Positions 18,053 through 26,308 of a stretch of 63,284 nucleotides of DNA are shown one piece after another. The notes under the pieces were generated by a model. The model did not search any database. It was not told the DNA's origin and saw only the letters and a program-made list of their open reading frames with translations. Each line of letters starts with the position of its first letter. The first letter of the stretch is position 1. A program made the translations under genes and the position numbers. The DNA lies in assembly GCA_033765305.1 (NCBI GenBank), contig JANRID010000020.1:1-63284 (forward strand). The letters run 5' to 3'. Source of the DNA: RDXT01 sp033765305 (GTDB lineage: Bacteria; Bacteroidota; Bacteroidia; J057).

Positions 18053-18787
18053 TTATTTCCCGTCCGCCGGGCGCTCGAAGACGATCAGATGCTGCCAGGG
18101 CAGCAGTTCCGAATCGGTGCTGACCCATCGGAAGCCTGCGGCTTCCCACTCGCGGCGCGCCTGCGCAGCGGAGAGCTTGTGCAGCGGCTTGATGGGCACG
18201 GAAGGATCTTCGGCCCGGTACTCCACCAGGCAGGCGCGTCCGCCCGGCTTGAGGCTGCGGTACATGGACTGCAGCATTTCGTGCGGATAGGCGCATTCAT
18301 GGTACACATCCACCAGCAGGAGCAGATCTACCGAAGCAGGCGGAAGGCGCGTATCTGTTTCGCTGCCGAGCAGGGGCTCGACATTGGAAATGCCGAGCTG
18401 GGCCTGCTTCCGGCGGATGATCCCGAGCATCTCAGGCTGGATATCGACGGCATACACCTTGCCCTGGGGCGCGCGCTGCGCCATCGGGAAGCTGTGGTAG
18501 CCGGTGCCGGCGCCGATGTCGGCGATCACGGACGCCGGGCCGATGGGCAGGGCGCCGAGCAGCAGGCTGGCGCGTTCTTCGGCCTCGCGCTCAGGCCGTT
18601 CGAGCCAGCCGGCGCCTTCATGGCCCATCACCTGGGCGATCTCCCGCCCGAAGTAGTACTTGCCGGTTCCGTCGAAGCTGCGGCGTCCGGATTCGTAGGG
18701 CGCCGCCTCCGGCGGAAGCTGGGCGGCGGCAGGCTGCGGCGATTTGCAGGCCAGCAGCAGGAGCGGAAACAGATACAGCAGTCGCAT
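18053..18787 (-). CDS. Exported SAM-dependent methyltransferase lipoprotein
   Basis: 244 residues. The N-terminus MRLLYLFPLLLLAC is a lipoprotein signal with Cys14 as acylation site, so the enzyme should sit outside the cytoplasm. Then comes FDGTGKYYFGREIAQVMGHEGAGWLERPER, followed by a class I methyltransferase core: ADIGAGTGYHSF (89-100), VYAVDIQPEML, and DLLLLVDVYHECAYPHEML. The target is unknown. The conserved GREIA...GAGWLER lead-in occurs in a family of exported methyltransferases also seen in planctomycetes (from memory). How SAM would reach it is unclear. If the start were later, it would lose the signal but also the conserved lead-in only partly. Confidence 0.85.
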   Translation of the reverse strand: MRLLYLFPLLLLACKSPQPAAAQLPPEAAPYESGRRSFDGTGKYYFGREIAQVMGHEGAGWLERPEREAEERASLLLGALPIGPASVIADIGAGTGYHSFPMAQRAPQGKVYAVDIQPEMLGIIRRKQAQLGISNVEPLLGSETDTRLPPASVDLLLLVDVYHECAYPHEMLQSMYRSLKPGGRACLVEYRAEDPSVPIKPLHKLSAAQARREWEAAGFRWVSTDSELLPWQHLIVFERPADGK

Positions 18788-18916
18788 ACCGGATAAAACT
18801 CCGGCGCATGCCGGAAGGTTGCGGGCCGCGTGCGCAGAAAATGTTGCGGCCGGGCAATCCGGCCCGCGGGGGCTGCCCGTATGTTTCGCATCTGTTCACT
18901 CCCGAATCCTATTGTC

Positions 18917-20233
18917 ATGAACCGCTTACCCCTGCTGAATCTGATGATCCTGGCGCTGGCTGCAATGCTGGCCGCCTGCTCCGCAAGCCGCTCCGGCGTT
19001 GCGGTTCCCGAACTGCTCCCCCGGAATGCGGCCATCGGCTCCGCCGAGGAGCAGGTCCGCATGATCACCGTCTACGGCGAACTCAAGCAGGCCATCGAGG
19101 CCAATCCGAAGGATTACCGCCGCCGGCTGCAGCTGGCCCAGCTGTTTATGCTGGAAGCGCGCGCTACGGGCGAGCACGGCCACTACTATCCCGCCGCGAT
19201 TCAGGTGCTGGACGCCATTCTCGCAGAAAAACCGGCGCAGGACATTGTATTCGGCGCTGTATCGCTTAAAGCTTCGGTGCTGCTCTCGCTGCACCAGTTC
19301 GACGAGGCCCGCAAGCTGGCCGAATACGCAGTTTCCCTCAACGGATACAACGCCCTGATCTACGGCTCGCTCGTGGATGCGCAGGTGGAGCTGGGCAACT
19401 ACGAGGCAGCTGTGCAGATGTGCGACAAGATGATGTCCATCCGCCCGGACCTCCGCTCCTACTCCCGCGTATCGTACCTGCGGGAGCTTCACGGCGACCT
19501 GCCCGGCGCCATCGAAGCGATGAAGATGGCTGCCGAGTCCGGGCTGCCGGGCTATGAAGAGACGGCCTGGTGCCGCCTGAACCTCGGCGGGCTGTACGAG
19601 CGCCAGGGCAAGCTGGATCTTGCGCGGGCCGAGTACGAGCGCATCCTGGCTGAACGGCCTAAATACCCCTTCGCTATTGCAGCCCTTGCAGGCATCGAGC
19701 AGAAGGAAGGCCATCCGGAGCTGGCTGAGCAGCGATTGAAAGCCGCGATGGATATTATTCCCGAAGTGGGATTTTATGCCGATCTCGCCGGGCTCTACCA
19801 GCAGACCGGCAGAACCGAAGAAGCCGGCCGGCTGACCCGGACTGTCCTGGAGATGCTGGCCGACGACGAGGCCAAAGGCCACATGATGGGCCTGGAGTAT
19901 GCGCAGGTGCATCTCGACCTGACAGGCGACTATGCCAAGGCCCTCGAATACGCCCGCAAGGAATACGAGCGCCGGCCCGGAAATATCGGAGTCAATCAGC
20001 TGATGGCTGCGATTTACCTGAAAATGAACAACCTGCCTGCGGCCAAGCAGCATCTCGAAACCGCGATGCGCACCCGTTCCAGCGACCCGGAGCTGCTCTG
20101 CATCGCCGGCATCGCCTCCCTGCGCGACAGCCAGCCCGCCAAAGGCCTGGAGCTGCTCGGCGCCGCATTCGAACTGGATCCGTATCAGGACCACGCCTTC
20201 GCCGACGAAGCCCGCAGCTACGCATCGAAATAA
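18917..20233 (+). CDS. TPR-repeat lipoprotein
   Basis: 438 residues. The signal MNRLPLLNLMILALAAMLAAC gives a lipidated Cys21. The rest is helical, with repeated TPR-like units such as LGNYEAAVQMCDKMMSIRPD, QGKLDLARAEYERILAERPK and TGDYAKALEYARKEYERRPG. Such proteins act as scaffolds; no partner is suggested by context. It is divergent from the methyltransferase gene. A near-consensus box TATGTTTC lies about 30 bp upstream, and a GC-rich hairpin follows the stop. Confidence 0.85.
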   Translation: MNRLPLLNLMILALAAMLAACSASRSGVAVPELLPRNAAIGSAEEQVRMITVYGELKQAIEANPKDYRRRLQLAQLFMLEARATGEHGHYYPAAIQVLDAILAEKPAQDIVFGAVSLKASVLLSLHQFDEARKLAEYAVSLNGYNALIYGSLVDAQVELGNYEAAVQMCDKMMSIRPDLRSYSRVSYLRELHGDLPGAIEAMKMAAESGLPGYEETAWCRLNLGGLYERQGKLDLARAEYERILAERPKYPFAIAALAGIEQKEGHPELAEQRLKAAMDIIPEVGFYADLAGLYQQTGRTEEAGRLTRTVLEMLADDEAKGHMMGLEYAQVHLDLTGDYAKALEYARKEYERRPGNIGVNQLMAAIYLKMNNLPAAKQHLETAMRTRSSDPELLCIAGIASLRDSQPAKGLELLGAAFELDPYQDHAFADEARSYASK

Positions 20234-20244
20234 TTGCATACTTT

Positions 20245-20268
20245 AAGGCCGGGCTGCGGCCCGGCCTT
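20245..20268 (+). terminator. Terminator-like hairpin after the TPR lipoprotein
   Basis: A perfect 10-bp stem AAGGCCGGGC/GCCCGGCCTT with a TGCG loop lies 12 bp after the stop codon. The following sequence (CCATCCTTG) is a poor T tract, so termination may be weak. Confidence 0.6.
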
Positions 20269-20405
20269 CCATCCTTGCCCGCACAAGCACCGAACGCTAT
20301 CTTACCGTATCCATTACCCACATCCTGCCACCGCCTGCACAGCTCTCTTTATTTGACCTCTAACCTTCAACCTCGTTGGTCAACCTATTTCAGGAAGGCA
20401 CAACC

Positions 20406-20468
20406 CAATACTCAATACTCAATACTCAATACCCAATACTCAATACCCAATACCCAATACCCAATACC
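20406..20468 (+). repeat. Nine tandem copies of heptamer CAATACY
   Basis: Nine consecutive 7-bp units, CAATACT or CAATACC, run without interruption. The array ends ten bases before the ATG of the His-rich protein gene. The array also stays open in the same frame as that gene. Gain or loss of units would change leader length or promoter spacing. Confidence 0.9.
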
Positions 20469-20478
20469 CCACTACCCC

Positions 20479-20916
20479 ATGCGCCGCCCAGCCGTCTATA
20501 CCGTCATCCTCCTCTATCTCTGCTCCCTCATGCAGACCGAGGCTGTGCGGCTGGGCCATGCCGTCTGGCATGAAGCAGAAGCCCTCATCGGGCTGGCATC
20601 CAGCCAGATATTTCACCATGTGCCCCATCTGCACAGCCTTCCCCATACCCATACGGCCCATCCGCATGCATCGGGCCACCGCCACCCGGCCCTGATCGAA
20701 TGGATTCTGGGCCAGGACAGCACCGACGAGCCGCAGGCCCTTCCGGAATCCGGAAGCGTCAAATCCCCGAAACAAACGCCCCAGAAACGAAGTGAAACGT
20801 GCCAGATTCCGCCGAACCCGGAGCAGCAGGAACTGCGCATACCATCCCGGCAGGAACAGCTGCCGGCTGCGCCCTGGCTCCCCGTCCCGGAACTGCCGCC
20901 ACGAGGGCGTGTCTGA
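20479..20916 (+). CDS. Small His-rich exported protein
   Basis: 145 residues. A short signal-like N-terminus (MRRPAVYTVILLYLCSLMQT) precedes a histidine-rich stretch at about residues 48-74, with HHVPHLHSLPHTHTAHPHAS and GHRHP. The C-terminal half is polar, rich in Pro, Gln and Ser. Clustered histidines suggest metal binding. It precedes, on the same strand, a TonB receptor with its own SHAHGQGY motif, so it may be the extracytoplasmic partner of a metal-uptake system (inference). The start was chosen after the heptamer array; the frame is open further upstream. Confidence 0.65.
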   Translation: MRRPAVYTVILLYLCSLMQTEAVRLGHAVWHEAEALIGLASSQIFHHVPHLHSLPHTHTAHPHASGHRHPALIEWILGQDSTDEPQALPESGSVKSPKQTPQKRSETCQIPPNPEQQELRIPSRQEQLPAAPWLPVPELPPRGRV

Positions 20917-21016
20917 GCCTTCCGGAAGCTGCGACGTCAGCCCGGCGCATACTCCGTTTCCTGTATTTTCCCTGCTGAGGGGCGCCCTGATGCGCCCATA
21001 GGCTTGCACGGCCCCG

Positions 21017-21035
21017 CCTGTCCGCTCCGGACAGG
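21017..21035. other. Short inverted repeat between His-rich gene and TonB receptor
   Basis: CCTGTCCG and CGGACAGG (8 bp, 3-base loop) form a perfect hairpin about 65 bp before the receptor ATG. It has no T tract directly after it, so it could be an attenuator, an operator or chance. Confidence 0.4.
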
Positions 21036-21101
21036 GCGCACGCAGCCTGTTTTGCTTATTTTGATACGATATGGCTCATCTATGTCTGCATTTCCTTCAT
21101 C

Positions 21102-23378
21102 ATGACTCCTTCCTTCACCCCATACAGCCGGCTGCCGCTGCTGCTGGCCTTCCTGCTCCTGACCAGCCTCCTCTACGCCGATCCGCAGGCGCGGGTCCGC
21201 GGCCGGGTCTATGACGCCGAAACCCGCCTGCCGCTCGAAGGCGCGCGGCTTGAGCTTCCGGCGCTGAACCGGACCGCCTACTCCGACAAGCTCGGCATGT
21301 TCAGCCTGGCGGATCTGCCCGCCGGCGAATACACCCTCACGGTGTCCTACCTGGGCTATGCGGCCCTGCAGGTGCAGGTGCTCGCCCAGAGCGGCGGAGC
21401 CCCCTCCCTGGACATCGCCCTGCAGCCTGCCGATCTGCAGATCGCCGAAATCACGATTGCCAACCAGCCCTCGGCGCTGGGGGCTCTCCATAGCATCAGC
21501 AGCCTGGATCTCCAGCTCCGCCCCCTGCGCTCCTCCCAGGATGCGCTCCGGGCTGTGCCCGGCCTCTTCATCGCGCAGCATGCCGGCGGAGGCAAAGCCG
21601 AGCAGATCTTCCTCCGCGGATTCGACATCGATCACGGCACGGACATCAACCTGACCGTGGACGGCATGCCGGTGAACATGGTCTCCCACGCGCACGGGCA
21701 AGGCTACGCCGACCTGCACTTTCTGATTCCGGAAACCATCGAGCGGATCGACTTCGACAAAGGCCCCTACGAAAGCAACCGAGGCAATTTTACCACCGCC
21801 GGATATGCCGCCTTCCAGACCCGCAACGCCATCGACCGCAGCCAGTTCAAGCTGGAAGCCGGGCAGTTCAACACCCTGCGGGGCGTAGCCCTGATCGACC
21901 TGCTGCCGGGCCAGGAAAACCACCACGCCTACGCCGCCTCCGAGTACCTGTACTCGGACGGCTACTTCGAGGCTTCCCAGCGCTTCAGCCGCCTCAATTT
22001 CATGGCCAAGTACACCGGCCTGGTGGCCGAGGACGCCGTGCTCAGCGTCACCGCCTCGCACTTCACCAGCCAGTGGGATGCCTCCGGGCAGATTCCCCTC
22101 CGGGCCGTGGAACGCGGGCAGATCGGGCATTTCGGCGCCATCGACACCACCGAAGGCGGCGCCACGGGCCGCAGCAATTTCAACCTGCTGCTCACCCAGT
22201 TCCGGCCCGACGGCTCCATCCTGGAAAACCGCCTGTTTTTCAGCCGCTACGACTTTTCGCTCTTCTCCAACTTCACCTTTTTCCTCGAAGACTCCCTCAA
22301 CGGCGACCAGATCCACCAGCGCGAATCCCGCCGCATCTACGGCTATCAGGGCTCCTGGCGCCGGATGTGGGAGTGGAAAGGCCTGCAGATGACCAGCCAG
22401 GCCGGGCTGGACCTCCGCGCGGACGAAGTCATGGGCAACGAGCTGTCGCGCACCGCCAACCGCACCACGCTGCTTGAGCCGCTGGCCCTGGGGGATGTGC
22501 TGGAGCTGAATGCCGCTGCCTGGGCCAGCCAGCGGATGCAGGCCGGCGCCTTCAGCGTGGAGGCCGGAATCCGCTACGATCAGTTCCGCTACCAGTACCA
22601 GAATGCGCTGACGGTTCCCTACGACCCGCAGTCGGCAGCCAAGGGCCTGCTGAGCCCCAAGCTCAAGCTCTCCTGGCAGGCTGCGCCGCAGCTGCGTTTC
22701 TACCTGCATGCCGGCACGGGCTTCCACTCCAACGACACCCGCGTGATCCTGGCCGACCGCAGCCGGGAGATCCTGCCCCGCGCCTACGGCTCGGACCTTG
22801 GCCTGGTCGCCAAGCCGCTGCCCGGCATGCTGCTGCAGGCGGCGGTATGGACGCTCCGGCTCGATCAGGAGTTTGTGTATGTGGGCGATGCGGCGGTGGT
22901 GGAGCCCAGCGGGCGCACCCAGCGCATGGGCGCCGACCTGTCGGTGCGCTATCAGCTGGCGCGCTGGCTCTTCGCCGATGCGGACCTCAACTACACCGCC
23001 GCACAGGCCGTGGGCGAAGCGGAGGGCGAAGATTACATCCCGCTCGCGCCGCGCTGGTCCAGCATCGGCGGGCTGAGCTTCCGCTGGGAGGACAGCTGGA
23101 ACCTGAGCCTGCGCTACCGCTTCCTCGGCGACCGCCCGGCGAATGAGGACTATTCGCTCACGGCGGAAGGCTATACCCTGTTTGACGCCGTGCTGCGCTA
23201 TGCGCGCCCGCGCTACGAGCTGAGCCTGGCCGCCGAAAACCTGGCCAACGTGCAATGGCGCGAGGCCCAGTTCGAGACCGAATCCCGTCTGCGCGGCGAA
23301 GACCTGCCCGTCAGCGAGATCCACTATACGCCCGGCACCCCGCTGTTCGTGCGCCTGACCTGCAGCTACTTTTTCTGA
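21102..23378 (+). CDS. TonB-dependent receptor, probable metal type
   Basis: 758 residues with a signal peptide (1-26) and a carboxypeptidase-like domain (ARVRGRVYDAETRLPLEGARL). The plug contains IFLRGFDIDHGTDINLTVDG, then MPVNMVSHAHGQGYADLHFL, a signature of a receptor group often encoded with heavy-metal genes in proteobacteria (from memory). The barrel ends in VRLTCSYFF. It probably imports a metal or metal chelate through TonB. The gene upstream encodes a His-rich exported protein, which supports that reading. No cobalamin riboswitch motif was seen in the 185-bp leader. A terminator follows. Confidence 0.9.
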   Translation: MTPSFTPYSRLPLLLAFLLLTSLLYADPQARVRGRVYDAETRLPLEGARLELPALNRTAYSDKLGMFSLADLPAGEYTLTVSYLGYAALQVQVLAQSGGAPSLDIALQPADLQIAEITIANQPSALGALHSISSLDLQLRPLRSSQDALRAVPGLFIAQHAGGGKAEQIFLRGFDIDHGTDINLTVDGMPVNMVSHAHGQGYADLHFLIPETIERIDFDKGPYESNRGNFTTAGYAAFQTRNAIDRSQFKLEAGQFNTLRGVALIDLLPGQENHHAYAASEYLYSDGYFEASQRFSRLNFMAKYTGLVAEDAVLSVTASHFTSQWDASGQIPLRAVERGQIGHFGAIDTTEGGATGRSNFNLLLTQFRPDGSILENRLFFSRYDFSLFSNFTFFLEDSLNGDQIHQRESRRIYGYQGSWRRMWEWKGLQMTSQAGLDLRADEVMGNELSRTANRTTLLEPLALGDVLELNAAAWASQRMQAGAFSVEAGIRYDQFRYQYQNALTVPYDPQSAAKGLLSPKLKLSWQAAPQLRFYLHAGTGFHSNDTRVILADRSREILPRAYGSDLGLVAKPLPGMLLQAAVWTLRLDQEFVYVGDAAVVEPSGRTQRMGADLSVRYQLARWLFADADLNYTAAQAVGEAEGEDYIPLAPRWSSIGGLSFRWEDSWNLSLRYRFLGDRPANEDYSLTAEGYTLFDAVLRYARPRYELSLAAENLANVQWREAQFETESRLRGEDLPVSEIHYTPGTPLFVRLTCSYFF

Positions 23379-23400
23379 TCCCGTTGAATCCGATGCCGGT

Positions 23401-23428
23401 CCCCGCAGCGCAGGCTGCGGGGATTTTT
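23401..23428 (+). terminator. Rho-independent terminator after the metal-type TonB receptor
   Basis: Stem CCCCGCAGC/GCTGCGGGG (9 bp) with a 4-base loop is followed by ATTTTTG, 22 bp after the stop codon. Confidence 0.88.
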
Positions 23429-23917
23429 GTATGTCCGGAAGCCGCCGGCCCTGGCGGCATGAAACCTATTGGATCGCAAGGAGCCATGCTGCAAATGGCA
23501 TGCTTGCCCCTTTGCAAGGATTACCGACTATTTTTGAATATAGGACCTGCGCGCAATACGATCAATTGATTATCTCCGTGAAACTTCGCGCCTCATATGC
23601 TTGCATCATGCTCCGTGGCAAACCCAGGCAAAGGTTCACCACTCAGAAAGTAAGCACACTGAGAAACACGAAGTTAGATCTTCTTTGTGCATCTTAGTGC
23701 CCTCAGTGCCTGAGTGGTAAACCCAGGCGAAGAGATTCACCACTACGCAAGTAAGCACACTGAGAGACCCTTAGCCAGGTCTTCTCCGTGTACCTCAGTG
23801 TCCTCGATGTCTCCGTGTAAAGCCGGCCTTACATTTGGAGGACCGCCAATCAGTTCAGCCTGAAGTCGTATCCGACATATCAAAAAGAAACTTTTCGGCT
23901 CTGCGCTTATCCGCCAG
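23429..23917. other. Gene-free spacer with dispersed repeats
   Basis: No credible gene lies here. The stretch is AT-richer than the rest of the window. Its right two thirds consist of the repeat block described separately. Short open frames exist on both strands, but none has family motifs, a signal sequence or the codon usage of the neighbours. Confidence 0.7.
23573..23833. repeat. Dispersed repeat block with internal ~99-bp tandem duplication
   Basis: Starts with ATCTCCGTGAAACTTCGCGCCTC and ends with TCTCCGTGTAAAGCCGGCCTTA, matching the short copy at 3149-3201. Inside, an imperfect unit is repeated: GTGGCAAACCCAGGC at 23615 and GTGGTAAACCCAGGC at 23714, each followed by TTCACCACT and then AAGTAAGCACACTGAGA. 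The repeat is non-coding and unlike the surrounding GC-rich genes. Confidence 0.75.
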
Positions 23918-24541
23918 TCACGGCGTATCGTCCCCGTATTCCGCCATTTCCTCCTCTGCATAGGAGCGCTCAGGCCCGAACTCGATCCCGGCATACACGC
24001 TGGCCAAGGGGAGTTCCGTATCCAGTTCAGGAAGGCCGACCGCCTGGCCTATCCGGTCGTAGAGATACACTTCAAATACGCCTTCGCTGTTTTTTCGGTA
24101 ATGCTGCACCAGGCATTCCTCCTGCGATACGACCAGATAATGCCGAAGGCCGGGCAGCTTCATGTATTCGCGGAGCTTGAAAGCGAGGTGCTTGTGCGTG
24201 TTCGCGGCGGACAGGACCTCCAGGATCAGCATCGGGCTGCGCACACCGTTCCGGCTCTGCTTGTCGAGCGGATGGCATGTAAGCATCAGATCGGGATAGA
24301 GATAGCGCTCACTGCCTTGGCGGAAAAGCCGAACGGTTTCGGCAAACAGTTCACAGCCTTGCCGGTCGGCCGCCGGGAGCAGGCAGGCATAGGTTCGCCC
24401 GATGATCCGGTTGTGCCGGTTGCTGCTGCCGGCCATTGCGACGATCTCGCCGTCGTGGTATTCGTAGCGCTCTCCGCCCCGGGCTTCGAGCGCCAGGTAG
24501 GCCTCCCAGGTGTATGCCTGCGCAGGATCTGGTCTTTGCAT
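23918..24541 (-). CDS. Uma2 family (DUF820) putative endonuclease
   Basis: 207 residues from ATG 24541, which directly precedes the typical opening YTWEAYLALEARGGERYEYHDGEIVAMAG. The restriction-endonuclease-like core shows YLYPDLMLTC and PMLILEVLSAAN, supplying the family's acidic metal ligands, then KLPGLRHYLVVSQEECLVQHYRK. The biological role of Uma2 proteins is not established. It is divergent from the GNAT gene. A box TATATTTA (minus strand, 24562-24569), one base off the -7 consensus, could be its promoter. Confidence 0.85.
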   Translation of the reverse strand: MQRPDPAQAYTWEAYLALEARGGERYEYHDGEIVAMAGSSNRHNRIIGRTYACLLPAADRQGCELFAETVRLFRQGSERYLYPDLMLTCHPLDKQSRNGVRSPMLILEVLSAANTHKHLAFKLREYMKLPGLRHYLVVSQEECLVQHYRKNSEGVFEVYLYDRIGQAVGLPELDTELPLASVYAGIEFGPERSYAEEEMAEYGDDTP

Positions 24542-24647
24542 CGTTGGGCCATTGGAAGATGTAAATATACACAATCCGGAGCACCGGAACATGCGCCGCA
24601 GCTGCGATATTTGCCCGGCTGCCCGTGCAAGCCCTCATGATGCCCCG

Positions 24648-25160
24648 ATGGACCTGAACCCCGCCAAGCTTTCCCTCCGCCGCTGCGGCTCCGCAGACGC
24701 CGCGATGCTGTCCGCATTCAGCCGCGCCACCTTTGCACAGGCATTCGCCAGCCAGAACGACCCCGAGGCGCTCGAAGCCTACATGTCCCGTGCCTTTGCG
24801 CCGGTGCAGTTGCTGGGCGAGCTGGAAGACCCGGCCGTGCTGTTTTTCTGCTGGGAGGATGCCGCGGGCGCCCCGGCAGGCTATGCCAAGCTGGCCCGCA
24901 GCAGCGGCAGCCAGATGGAGCTTTCCCGGTTTTACACGGAGCGGTCCTGGCAAGGCAGCGGCCTCGCGCAGCAGATGATGGCGCACTGCCTCCATACGGC
25001 CCGCAGCGCCGGCTGCAGCCGGATCTGGCTGGGCGTGTGGCAGGAGAATCCGCGTGCCATCCGGTTTTATGAGAAATGCGGATTCCGCATTACAGGCGTC
25101 ATGACCTTCCTGATGGGCGCCGAAGCCCAGCAGGACTGGAAGATGGAGCGGGAGCTGTGA
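24648..25160 (+). CDS. GNAT family N-acetyltransferase
   Basis: 170 residues from the ATG at 24648. After an N-terminal region with LRRCGSADAAMLSAFSRATF, it has the acetyl-CoA binding motif RSWQGSGLAQQMMAHCL, then IWLGVWQENPRAIRFYEKCGF, which is the typical end of a GNAT domain. It transfers an acetyl group from acetyl-CoA to an unknown amine. A near-consensus box GATATTTG lies about 35 bp upstream. Confidence 0.9.
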   Translation: MDLNPAKLSLRRCGSADAAMLSAFSRATFAQAFASQNDPEALEAYMSRAFAPVQLLGELEDPAVLFFCWEDAAGAPAGYAKLARSSGSQMELSRFYTERSWQGSGLAQQMMAHCLHTARSAGCSRIWLGVWQENPRAIRFYEKCGFRITGVMTFLMGAEAQQDWKMEREL

Positions 25161-25261
25161 ACAGGCTTGCAGATCCGGGCTCCGGGAAGTAGTATTGTCC
25201 TGAACCTGTCACCATCAACTTTTTATATGTCTTTCCGTTTATGTACGCAGACGCCAGGCAT

Positions 25262-25750
25262 ATGAAATCCCTTTTCCTGACCTACAACGAAGGCTCGCAG
25301 GCAGGCAAAAATACTGCACTCCGCATGCAGGCAATCGCCAGCTTGTATGGGATGCAGGTGGTGCTGCCCGCCAGGCTGGGGCGAAGCAGCACACTGGATG
25401 AAGAAACTGCGCAGCGTATTCAGAACAGCGCATTTGTGGTGTCATTCGGGCTGGAAGCGCTGAGCCCGCATATGCAGCAGGAGCTCGCCTTTGCGATGGG
25501 GCAGCAGAAGCCGATTGTAATGCTGTATGATCCCGCAGCCGGGAAAACGGTCAGATTCGGAACCTACCGGCAGGTGACAGAGGTTCCAATCGACTACCAG
25601 AACACCGACCGCACCTTGCACGAGGTGGCTGAGTTTCTGAATGGCTATTACCAGACCCGGCCCAAAGAACAGGACCAAAGCGGCACGGGCGTCGCATTGC
25701 TGGGAGTGGCCCTCGGGCTGCTGGCCTTATGGGCAATTACCCGCGAATAA
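25262..25750 (+). CDS. Putative TIR-like/deoxyribosyltransferase-like protein with C-terminal membrane anchor
   Basis: 162 residues from ATG 25262 (an ATG seven codons upstream at 25241 is also possible). I do not recognise a named family. Strands and helices alternate: SLFLTYNEG, a helix with LRMQAIASLYGMQVVLPA, then SAFVVSFGLEALSPHMQQEL and AFAMGQQKPIVMLYDP. The Glu in a helix after an S-x-x-M step recalls TIR and nucleoside deoxyribosyltransferase folds. The C-terminus GVALLGVALGLLALWAI is a single membrane helix. The PIN gene starts six bases after its stop, so the two form an operon. Fold assignment is inference. Confidence 0.6.
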   Translation: MKSLFLTYNEGSQAGKNTALRMQAIASLYGMQVVLPARLGRSSTLDEETAQRIQNSAFVVSFGLEALSPHMQQELAFAMGQQKPIVMLYDPAAGKTVRFGTYRQVTEVPIDYQNTDRTLHEVAEFLNGYYQTRPKEQDQSGTGVALLGVALGLLALWAITRE

Positions 25751-25756
25751 GCCGCT

Positions 25757-26302
25757 ATGCTTCCCAGAGCGATTCTCGATACATCTGCCCTCCTCTGCCT
25801 GTATCATCTCCGGCTGCTGCACCTATTGAACCTGATCTTCGATGAAGTCCGGATTCCGTCGGAAGTGCAGCGTGAATTTCTGGAACAGCACCCGGATCCG
25901 GACGAACGGACCAGCCGGTTCAGGTTTCTGACGCAGTTCTTCGAGGCGCATGACAGCTGGTTTCTGATCTGCAATGAGTATGGCTCCGATCTGGTGACGA
26001 TCTATCTCGCTGTCCCCGGCATGGACCGGGGCGAAGCAGAAGCCTTAGCCCAGAATCAATATTTCGACAGCCTCTATCAAGTTATCCTGGATGAACGGAC
26101 TGCCCGGCGGGTTGCAGAGAGCCGTGGAATGGCCAGAACCGGCACCCTGGCCATTCTGGCCTACCTGGATCTGGCGCTAGGCGCATGTGACTATCTGGCC
26201 TGCGTGCACCGGCTGCGGTCAGAACTGAATACCCGGTTTTCAGACCAGATTATCGGGGCCGTATATGAACAGATGCGGCAGCATCTCGGCACAGCCCCAT
26301 AA
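25757..26302 (+). CDS. PIN-domain ribonuclease-like protein, DUF3368 family
   Basis: 181 residues. The start AILDTSALLCL gives the first PIN aspartate (Asp8), followed by IFDEVRIPSEVQREFLEQ, DRGEAEALAQ and VILDERTARRVAESRGMART, ending GTLAILAYLDLALG. This order matches DUF3368 PIN proteins, which resemble VapC toxins. The usual small antitoxin (UPF0175 or VapB type) is absent; instead the TIR-like gene lies directly upstream. RNA cleavage is likely but not shown by sequence. It converges with the ketosynthase gene, with a 6-bp gap. Confidence 0.8.
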   Translation: MLPRAILDTSALLCLYHLRLLHLLNLIFDEVRIPSEVQREFLEQHPDPDERTSRFRFLTQFFEAHDSWFLICNEYGSDLVTIYLAVPGMDRGEAEALAQNQYFDSLYQVILDERTARRVAESRGMARTGTLAILAYLDLALGACDYLACVHRLRSELNTRFSDQIIGAVYEQMRQHLGTAP

Positions 26303-26308
26303 ACCCCC

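Noticed and set aside
20406..20468. Heptamer array considered as a CRISPR array
   Set aside because: Units are contiguous 7-mers with no spacers and no cas genes nearby.
20917..21101. Possible cobalamin riboswitch before the TonB receptor
   Set aside because: No B12-box-like consensus or the usual multi-stem layout was seen; only a short hairpin is present.
23431..23697. Open frame within the repeat-filled spacer
   Set aside because: It consists of dispersed repeat sequence and lacks motifs or host-like codon usage.
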